6,006 bases of DNA, taken from assembly GCA_965368115.1 (NCBI GenBank), contig CBDULQ010000218.1, positions 1-6,006 of the forward strand. Direction: 5' to 3'. The stretch comes from CBDULQ01 sp965368115. Lineage in GTDB: Bacteria > Pseudomonadota > Gammaproteobacteria > SZUA-229. Position 1 is the stretch's first letter; every line of letters starts with the position of its first letter. Under the pieces are notes generated by a model that saw nothing but the letters and a program-made list of their open reading frames with translations, was not told where the DNA came from and did not search any database. A program made the position numbers and the translations under genes. Shown here one piece after another: positions 1 through 4,748 of the stretch.

Positions 1-1226
1 GTTTCATCCCGGATGCCGCATTTAATTTCGACGCGCAGGGTTTCGACCATGATGCGCAAGGCCAGCCCACCGGCTGGCGCAGTTACGCCTATTACCCGTT
101 TCCCGGTACCTTCTGGCCAACCAACGGTTCGACCAACGATGTGCTGATCCGCCTGCCGGAAGCGTTCCGGCAAACAGCCGACGGCCAGTATGACACGCAG
201 GTTTATGCCACCAACCTGGCCATTGTCGAAGCGATGATCCGCGAACGCGATATTGAGATCGAAGCCGTAGACGAAGCACATCTTGGTCATGTCGATATCG
301 ATCGTGACGGTCGTATTGCCAGGGCCAGTAAAGTCGTTTATGACTGGGCGCCGCTGCAAAATCGGCACATGTGGTATGTCGGTCGTGCCCATATACTTCA
401 ACAGCAGGGCGACATTAACATCGCCGCCGGCCTGTTTCCGGTCGGCACGGAATTTTTACACACACTGCGTTACATCGATGTTGCTGACAATGGTGATATT
501 CAACTGGCCCCCCGTTTCAAGGAAGTACGTTATGCACGTAAGCGCCAGTGGTTGAATTACGCCTGGTTACGTAATCGCGCCGATGCAGAGGTCAAGGAAA
601 AACGCGACTTCCCCGATCGTCTGCGCCAGATTCGCGGCGACCACGAACGCGGTGTCAGTAACGGCCAGGGTTGGACTTACGCCGGGTTTATCGAAGACGC
701 CGGGGGCCAGCTTCGACCGCAAAGCCATGAAGAGCTGGGTTTCTGTCTGGGTTGTCACGGCGGCACGGGCGTGACACGGGATGGCGTCATTTCCTTTGCG
801 CGCAAGATGAATTTCAATTCACCGCAACATGGCTGGTATCACTGGAGCCAGCACAGTATACGTGGCGTTGCTGAACCGAAACGCATCGACGGCAAGGGCG
901 AGTACAGTTTATATCTGGAACGCAATCGGGCCGGCGATGAATTCCGGGCCAATCGCGAAGTCATCGATAAGTTTTTTACCTCGGAGGGTCAACTGAAACC
1001 GGAAAGTCTGGCCGCCTTGCAGCAGGATATCAGCCGGCTGCTCTGGCCCAGCCCACAACGAGCGATGCAGTTGAATCGGGCCTATAAACTGATCGTACAG
1101 GAGCAGAGTTTCATTCACGGTCGCGATGCACTGGTCAGTTTGCCGCAGCAGGTTCATCGCCGGCTTGAAGCGGATCAGTCGACCAGTATCAAAATCGTCA
1201 CCCCCGCCCTGCCCCTGGCGCCGTGA
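1..1226 (+). CDS. c-type cytochrome-like exported protein, 3' part (5' end outside window)
   Basis: The reading frame is open from position 3 to the TGA at 1224-1226, giving 407 visible residues, so the gene starts upstream of the window. A GTG at 141 could be mistaken for a start, but the frame continues without a stop above it (visible residues FIPDAAFNFDAQGF onward) and the sequence there is protein-like. One heme-attachment motif, CLGCH, lies at visible residues 248-252 (positions 744-758). Downstream are several possible distal ligands, a KM pair and a run of His in HGWYHWSQH. The section PFPGTFWPTNGSTNDVLIRLP near the visible N-terminus is compact and looks conserved. No transmembrane helix is visible. 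By inference the protein is secreted to the periplasm and binds heme covalently; the signal peptide and any further hemes would be in the missing part. The partner and substrate are unknown. The gene is convergent with the small gene at 1306-1542. Confidence 0.75.
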   Translation, partial: FIPDAAFNFDAQGFDHDAQGQPTGWRSYAYYPFPGTFWPTNGSTNDVLIRLPEAFRQTADGQYDTQVYATNLAIVEAMIRERDIEIEAVDEAHLGHVDIDRDGRIARASKVVYDWAPLQNRHMWYVGRAHILQQQGDINIAAGLFPVGTEFLHTLRYIDVADNGDIQLAPRFKEVRYARKRQWLNYAWLRNRADAEVKEKRDFPDRLRQIRGDHERGVSNGQGWTYAGFIEDAGGQLRPQSHEELGFCLGCHGGTGVTRDGVISFARKMNFNSPQHGWYHWSQHSIRGVAEPKRIDGKGEYSLYLERNRAGDEFRANREVIDKFFTSEGQLKPESLAALQQDISRLLWPSPQRAMQLNRAYKLIVQEQSFIHGRDALVSLPQQVHRRLEADQSTSIKIVTPALPLAP

Positions 1227-1305
1227 CCAGGCGGGCGGGTTCCGAGTCGGCGAATCCCACCTGCTACTCATCCGCACGGGATGATTTGAAAGGCAACCTC
1301 AATTC

Positions 1306-1542
1306 CTAACGACCTTCGTTGCCTTCACGCATCTGTTGCAACTCGGCTTCATACTGAGCCATACAGAAACGTTCATAACTGCCGTTGTCGGCCAGCTCGA
1401 CCGCCTTTGCAAAGCAGTTCTGTAACTGGGCGTAAGCATCGGGATGGGCCTCCGCAGCAGACAGATCCTCGGTGGGTTGTGCCAGTACGGAGACAGTCGG
1501 TAGAAGACCGGCAAGCAGGACAGTCAACAGGTATTTACTCAT
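1306..1542 (-). CDS. small exported two-cysteine protein, unknown function
   Basis: This is a 78-residue protein. The frame also has a methionine 14 codons upstream (position 1584), but the internal ATG at 1540-1542 is preferred. It has a CTGGAG ribosome-binding site 8 bases upstream and begins directly with a signal peptide, MSKYLLTVLLAGLLPTVSVLA, with probable cleavage after Ala21 (VLA|QP). The mature part is about 57 residues, acidic, likely alpha-helical, and carries two cysteines at residues 43 and 60. Their spacing would fit a disulfide-linked helical hairpin in the periplasm, which is inference. The C-terminus (QQMREGNEGR) is charged. There is no lipobox and no CxxC or heme motif. I do not recognise a family. 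It has its own probable promoter and lies downstream of, and on the same strand as, the YdjM-like gene, separated by 162 bp. Confidence 0.7.
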   Translation of the reverse strand: MSKYLLTVLLAGLLPTVSVLAQPTEDLSAAEAHPDAYAQLQNCFAKAVELADNGSYERFCMAQYEAELQQMREGNEGR

Positions 1543-1583
1543 CGGTGTCACTCCAGTCGAACGAAAAGCAATTTTCGAATTCA

Positions 1584-1613
1584 AGTCTAGATCACACCGG
1601 CGGATCCTGGCAA
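1584..1613 (-). promoter_or_regulatory. possible sigma70 promoter for the small exported protein
   Basis: On the minus strand TTGCCA (1613-1608, 5 of 6 to the -35 consensus) and TAGACT (1589-1584, 4 of 6 to the -10 consensus) are 18 bases apart. This places a transcript start roughly 30 to 35 bases above the chosen start codon at 1542. The match is moderate and not tested by any statistic. Confidence 0.3.
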
Positions 1614-1704
1614 AGCTTAACCGACAATCGGCTATGCTTCCGGCAAATCGATTGATACATTCAATAGCGGCCGCGGCCGGACTCGACCGAACACTTTTCC
1701 AGTG

Positions 1705-2217
1705 TCAACCGGAGCGATTGTGAGAATGATATTTTCGCACCAGCCGACCCGCAAAATAAAGTACCGAACCGATTAGCCCTGTTATCAGACACGCCAGGTA
1801 CAGGTTACCCGCGGAAATGATGCCCAGCAGAGGGTTTGCAGGATCGAATGGATAAAACGGTTGCAGATCCGCATGCATGACACTGTCCAGCAGCACATGA
1901 CTGAAGGTACCGATGTAAGCGGACAGCAGTGTCACCCACCAGGCGATACGCAGTTTGCGCTGGGGGTTCAGCCCAAGCAGGTACAGACCGAACTCAGCCA
2001 GATATTTTCCGCTTAACGCAGAAAAGGCACCAAGCAGTAATGCACCCAGATAAGTATGGCTAAAGCCATGCAGATGCCCTTCGCCGGTCAACAGCACCAG
2101 CAAGGGCTGAATATCCATGATGATCTGTGCCCAGCCGAAAACCATCAGGCTAAAACCGCCCTGCAGCAGCGCCTTGATCAGAATTCCCGGCCCCATGTGG
2201 AAGGGCGTAAATGGCAT
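1705..2217 (-). CDS. His-rich integral membrane protein, YdjM/DUF4184-like putative metal-dependent hydrolase
   Basis: This is a complete 170-residue protein that begins MPFTPFHMGPG. The start ATG at 2215-2217 has AGGGA six bases upstream. Four to five hydrophobic helices are visible, around residues 20-35, 55-72, 74-83, 92-112 and 135-156. Conserved-looking His/Asp residues sit at helix ends: H7, D35, H50 and H54 (HLHGFSHT), and H107, D111 and H115 (SHVLLDSVMH). This arrangement matches the inner-membrane 'metal-dependent hydrolase' group (YdjM, DUF4184), in which the His/Asp residues are thought to bind a metal; no reaction is established for the group. The C-terminus is basic and His-containing (VRKYHSHNRSG), probably cytoplasmic. 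It is divergent from phoD across a repeat-bearing intergenic region. The family assignment comes from motif memory, so the broad class is more secure than the exact family. Confidence 0.75.
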   Translation of the reverse strand: MPFTPFHMGPGILIKALLQGGFSLMVFGWAQIIMDIQPLLVLLTGEGHLHGFSHTYLGALLLGAFSALSGKYLAEFGLYLLGLNPQRKLRIAWWVTLLSAYIGTFSHVLLDSVMHADLQPFYPFDPANPLLGIISAGNLYLACLITGLIGSVLYFAGRLVRKYHSHNRSG

Positions 2218-2247
2218 GTGTCATCCCTGATGTTTGAACAGGCATTG

Positions 2248-2277
2248 AGTATACTTTCACACATCGTAACCGCACAA
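2248..2277 (-). promoter_or_regulatory. probable promoter of the YdjM-like gene
   Basis: The minus strand carries TATACT (2253-2248, 5 of 6 to the -10 consensus) preceded at 18 bases by TTGTGC (2277-2272, 3 of 6 to the -35 consensus). Transcription would start about 20 to 25 bases above the ATG at 2217, leaving room for the AGGGA ribosome-binding site. The good -10, short leader and correct position support it; the -35 is weak. Confidence 0.45.
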
Positions 2278-2317
2278 GCCGTGAGTACACGAAGAAGCCC
2301 CCGGCGTCTCACCCAGG

Positions 2318-2404
2318 CGTCATTGCCACGAAAGCAGGAATCCAGTTCCCCGGATATCTCACCAGTCTTCAAGATACTGGATACCTGCTTTCGCAGGTAT
2401 GGCG
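2318..2404. repeat. 87-bp palindromic intergenic repeat (GAAAGCAGGAATCCAG type)
   Basis: Two 29-base arms, 2318-2346 and 2376-2404, are inverted copies that agree at 23 of 29 positions. They flank a 29-base centre that includes CACCAGTCTTCAAGAT. The conserved core is GAAAGCAGG(A/T)ATCCAGT. This design, with arms of the CGTCATTCCCGCGAAAGCGGGAATCCAG kind, recurs in the intergenic DNA of many gamma- and betaproteobacteria and would fold into a long hairpin in RNA. Its spurious translations give peptides such as CFRGND or PAKAGIQ, which are often misannotated as proteins. It sits about 40 bp above the -35 of the YdjM-like gene. The arms have diverged from the usual GCGGG form to GCAGG, in both arms, so changes look partly compensated. 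Confidence 0.8.
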
Positions 2405-2423
2405 ATAAGCAAAGGATGGCGGA

Positions 2424-2440
2424 ACACTATAAAATAGTGT
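2424..2440. repeat. short perfect hairpin, 7-bp stem
   Basis: ACACTAT (2424-2430) and ATAGTGT (2434-2440) are perfectly complementary around an AAA loop. With a bulge, GGA at 2421-2423 can also pair with TCC at 2444-2446. It lies between the palindromic repeat and the next inverted repeat. There is no T-run after it on either strand, so it is not a convincing terminator. Its role is unknown. Confidence 0.4.
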
Positions 2441-2442
2441 CG

Positions 2443-2572
2443 TTCCCGAACGCTTCTGTCGTCCCCCAAAAGCCTACGCACTATTACAATCGAACTAAAA
2501 CCCTGAAGCCGATCAATGCTAAAAAATAGTCCCGCCACCACCAAACAGATTACCGACAGAAGCATTCGGAAT
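2443..2572. repeat. wide inverted repeat with 19-base arms, possible non-autonomous mobile or repeat element
   Basis: The left arm TTCCCGAACGCTTCTGTCG (2443-2461) and the right arm CGACAGAAGCATTCGGAAT (2554-2572) are inverted copies matching at 16 of 19 positions, with 11 consecutive matches except one at the inner side. The 92-base interior contains no gene; it has a nested ACTATT (2480-2485) and AATAGT (2525-2530) pair. The total length of about 130 bp and the terminal arms fit a MITE-like element. No clear target-site duplication was found, and whether it is repeated elsewhere in the genome cannot be seen here. Confidence 0.45.
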
Positions 2573-2797
2573 GGCGAAGATTGAGGGCACCGAAAAATCT
2601 CATGGCAACGACAGCTCCCCGTAGACTAATCACGAAAGATTACATTTTTATACTTTTAAAATGACTCATCAGATAATAAACAAACCACATCACTTTTAAT
2701 GAATCTGTTACGCTATTTTCAGCGCGGCGTAATATAAACTTAATGCTTGTTCCCGACACTTGCCGACTTCAACAATCCACTCCTACAGGAAAGTGTC
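2573..2797. other. AT-rich leader and promoter zone upstream of phoD, no gene
   Basis: This 225-bp stretch has no convincing reading frame. It begins with a mixed-composition part with weak hairpin potential (TAATC at 2627-2631 with GATTA at 2638-2642). From about 2642 to 2745 it is strongly AT-rich (TTTTTATACTTTTAAAA, GATAATAAAC), which is typical of promoter and upstream-element DNA. A second possible -10, GATAAT at 2672-2677, lacks a good -35. Confidence 0.5.
2705..2738 (+). promoter_or_regulatory. candidate phoD promoter with a weak Pho-box-like direct repeat
   Basis: CTGTTAC (2705-2711, 5 of 7 to the PhoB half-site CTGTCAT), a 4-base spacer, and TTTTCAG (2716-2722, 4 of 7) are followed after 10 bases by TATAAA (2733-2738, 5 of 6 to the -10 consensus). 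The 11-base period and the 10-base gap to the -10 are the geometry of PhoB-activated promoters such as E. coli phoA. There is no good -35, which also fits an activator-dependent promoter. The half-site matches are weak, so this is a hypothesis based on spacing and on the phosphatase gene downstream. Confidence 0.3.
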
Positions 2798-4294
2798 ATG
2801 CTTTATAACAAAAACATTATTTCTCTGGCCATCGCAGCCGCGGTTGCAATCCCCTTCACTGTTCATGCTGATCGCTATGAACACAATTCAGCACCCCAGG
2901 CAACCCATGGTGTTGCCGCGGGTGATGTGCGCAGCGATAGCGCCGTAATCTGGTCTCGTTCTGATGCTGCCGGCACCATGCATGTTGTGGTCAAGGCCGA
3001 AGGCAGAGGTCGCCCGATTTATAAACAGACAGTTGTATCTATCGATGACGACTTTACCGGCCAGGTACAGGTCAACGGCCTGCGCCCGGACACCGAGTAT
3101 GAATACCGGGTCTGGTTCGGCGACTCGAAATACAAGCGTGGTCATCGTGGTGAAAGCGTCGAAGGTCAATTCCACACTGCACCGGCTGCAGGCACTGTTG
3201 CCCCGGTTAGCTTTGCATGGGGCGGCGACCTGGCCGGTCAGAATACCTGCCGTGACAGCGTCGAAGGCTTCCCCATTTTCAACGCCATCAATGACATGAA
3301 GCTGGATTTCTTCATCGGCCTGGGCGACATGATTTATGCTGACGGTTTGTGCGAATCCACCGGCCGTTACGGCAACAGCCAGGTGCCCGGTGATTTTGTT
3401 CAGGCTCACGACATGAACAATTACTGGGCACACTGGAAATATAATCGTGAAGACGACGGTTATCGCAGCCTGCTGGCCAGCATGCCCTACTACGCCATCT
3501 GGGATGATCACGAAGTCGTCAACGATTTCGGCCCTTTACATGATACTCGCGACACAGCCCCATACACCGCCGGCGATCATCTGTTGCCTAAAGGTCTGGC
3601 TGCCTTCAAAAATTACAACCCGATCGCTGAAAACACTGAAACACCGGATCGTCTGTATCGCAATATTCGCTGGGGTAAGAACATGGAAATGTTCATTCTG
3701 GATACCCGCCAGTACCGCGATGCCAACCAGGCCGACGACAGCAGTGAACGCCCGAAAACCATGCTAGGTCGCGAACAGCTCAACTGGCTGAAGCATAAAC
3801 TGGCCGCGTCCGATAGCACCTGGAAAGTCATTGTATCCAGCGTACCCATGTCGATTCCTACCGGCGGCAATGGCCGCGACGGCTGGGGCAACTACGACCA
3901 GACCACCGGTTTCGAAAACGAGCTCACCGACATTCTGCGTTTCATGCAGCAGAATGATATGAACAACGTCGTATTCATTACGACTGACGTTCATTTTGCT
4001 GAAGCCTTCCGCTACACACCGTTTGCCGATGCACCGGAGTTCCAGGTTCACGAAATCGTGACCGGTCCGATCAACGCCGGCGTATTCCCCAACCGCGCCT
4101 ACGACGACACGCTGAACACTGAAAGCCTGTTCTTCTTCGGCGCCGACAGCGCAAGCGAAGTGACCACCTGGACACAGGCCAAGTCCTGGTTCAACTATGG
4201 CGCCATCGACATCGACGGTTATGGCAAACTGAATGCCAGCATTCGCGACGTCAATGGCGATGTAGTCTACAACATCGAACTTGACCCACGTTGA
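2798..4294 (+). CDS. phoD: PhoD-family alkaline phosphatase / phosphodiesterase, exported
   Basis: This is a complete 498-residue protein. The ATG at 2798 is chosen over the TTG at 2747 because AGGAAA lies 7 bases upstream and the protein then opens with a clean signal peptide, MLYNKNIISLAIAAAVAIPF to VHA, with cleavage near Ala24. A beta-sandwich PhoD N-terminal domain follows (about residues 36-128: HGVAAGDVRSDSAVIWSR, then LRPDTEYEYRVWF). The metallophosphatase domain runs from about 135 to 490. It shows WGGDLAGQNTCR (141-152), GDMIYAD (176-182), WDDHEVVND (235-243), LDTRQYRD (301-308), TTDVHFAEAF (395-404) and HEIVTGPINAG (418-428), the usual order of metal- and phosphate-binding motifs. 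PhoD enzymes hydrolyse phosphate mono- and diesters outside the cytoplasm, using iron and calcium in the characterised Bacillus enzyme. The signal has no twin arginine, unlike classical PhoD. The gene is monocistronic, ending at a strong terminator. Confidence 0.93.
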   Translation: MLYNKNIISLAIAAAVAIPFTVHADRYEHNSAPQATHGVAAGDVRSDSAVIWSRSDAAGTMHVVVKAEGRGRPIYKQTVVSIDDDFTGQVQVNGLRPDTEYEYRVWFGDSKYKRGHRGESVEGQFHTAPAAGTVAPVSFAWGGDLAGQNTCRDSVEGFPIFNAINDMKLDFFIGLGDMIYADGLCESTGRYGNSQVPGDFVQAHDMNNYWAHWKYNREDDGYRSLLASMPYYAIWDDHEVVNDFGPLHDTRDTAPYTAGDHLLPKGLAAFKNYNPIAENTETPDRLYRNIRWGKNMEMFILDTRQYRDANQADDSSERPKTMLGREQLNWLKHKLAASDSTWKVIVSSVPMSIPTGGNGRDGWGNYDQTTGFENELTDILRFMQQNDMNNVVFITTDVHFAEAFRYTPFADAPEFQVHEIVTGPINAGVFPNRAYDDTLNTESLFFFGADSASEVTTWTQAKSWFNYGAIDIDGYGKLNASIRDVNGDVVYNIELDPR

Positions 4295-4316
4295 TTCGCT
4301 GTTCTTCAGGAAATAG

Positions 4317-4352
4317 AAAAGCAGGCCGGTGAAAACCGGCCTGCTTTTGTTT
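4317..4352 (+). terminator. rho-independent terminator of phoD, possibly bidirectional
   Basis: A perfect 14-bp stem, AAAAGCAGGCCGGT (4317-4330) with ACCGGCCTGCTTTT (4335-4348), closes on a GAAA loop. It is followed by TTTTGTTTT, starting 23 bases after the phoD stop. On the other strand the stem ends in TTTT followed by CTATTT, so it may also stop transcripts of the convergent dabA/PII-like unit, which ends at 4422. Confidence 0.93.
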
Positions 4353-4421
4353 TGATCGATCACGCGTTACCCGCATAAACCCACGAACCCGGATACACCG
4401 AATCATACCTATCAGGCAACT

Positions 4422-4748
4422 TCAGTCGCTAAACTTCACCAGTCGCGTCACCTGGATATCGGAGATGAATACCACGCCAGAATGTTCATTATAGAATGGT
4501 GCAAAGCCCTGCAGTATAGGATTCACCAGTTGTTCCGGGACCGCCGCGATAATCATGATTAACACATCGTCCTCATTAAACATCAGATGGCCGTCATGAA
4601 ATCCGTGGCTGCCTTTACCGGACAGATTATTGACGATGGTATAACCTTTTACGCCGATGCGATCAAGCAGATCGGTGGCGAAGGCCTGGTACTCGCCTTC
4701 CAGGATAATTTCGAGTTTCTTCAGCGGGCTGAATTTGAGATTTTTCAT
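4422..4748 (-). CDS. PII-like signalling protein linked to DabA
   Basis: This is a complete 108-residue protein with PII fold signatures: a beta-strand KKLEIILEGEYQAFATDLLDRIGVKGYTIVNNLSG (residues 10-44, the strand-helix-strand opening of the PII superfamily), a T-loop region GKGSHGFHDGHLMFNEDD (44-61), a second strand-helix VLIMIIAAVPEQLVNPILQGFAPFY (62-86), and a C-terminal strand SGVVFISDIQVTRLVKF (90-106). The T-loop is shorter than in GlnB/GlnK and lacks the uridylylated Tyr and its surroundings. The canonical B-loop TGxxGDGKIF is also absent. Homologues lie beside DUF2309/DabA genes in sulfur oxidisers, and by analogy with SbtB and CPII they are thought to sense a nucleotide or carbon signal. 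Its start overlaps the dabA stop (ATGA at 4748-4745), and AGAGG at 4763-4759 is its ribosome-binding site, 10 bases from the ATG. The likely role is tuning DabA/DabB activity, by inference. Confidence 0.85.
   Translation of the reverse strand: MKNLKFSPLKKLEIILEGEYQAFATDLLDRIGVKGYTIVNNLSGKGSHGFHDGHLMFNEDDVLIMIIAAVPEQLVNPILQGFAPFYNEHSGVVFISDIQVTRLVKFSD

Noticed and set aside
1268..1284. Hairpin TCATCC/GGATGA between the cytochrome-like gene and the small gene
   Set aside because: The stem is only 6 bp and is followed by a weak TTTG, too little to call a terminator.
1691..1705. ACACT/AGTGT hairpin at the end of the YdjM-like gene
   Set aside because: The stem is 5 bp with no T-run on the transcribed strand; likely chance.
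2056..2565. Overlapping reading frames on both strands across the intergenic region (157, 64 and 68 codons)
   Set aside because: They run through the palindromic repeat and yield the typical spurious peptides (CFRGND, PAKAGIQ), have no ribosome-binding sites, and one overlaps the YdjM-like gene antisense.
2318..2572. CRISPR array
   Set aside because: The repeats are inverted pairs of two different families, not regularly spaced direct repeats, and no cas gene is present.
2573..2645. Possible riboswitch or structured leader before phoD
   Set aside because: I compared it by eye with c-di-GMP, fluoride and guanidine motifs and found no match; the predicted promoter also lies downstream of it, so it would not be in the phoD leader.
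4353..4362. Perfect 10-bp palindrome TGATCGATCA after the phoD terminator
   Set aside because: Short and isolated; it could be a protein site but nothing else supports that.
2888..4363. Long antisense frames of 207 and 199 codons opposite phoD
   Set aside because: The PhoD frame shows all family motifs, and the antisense proteins have no recognisable domain; they are shadows caused by codon bias.
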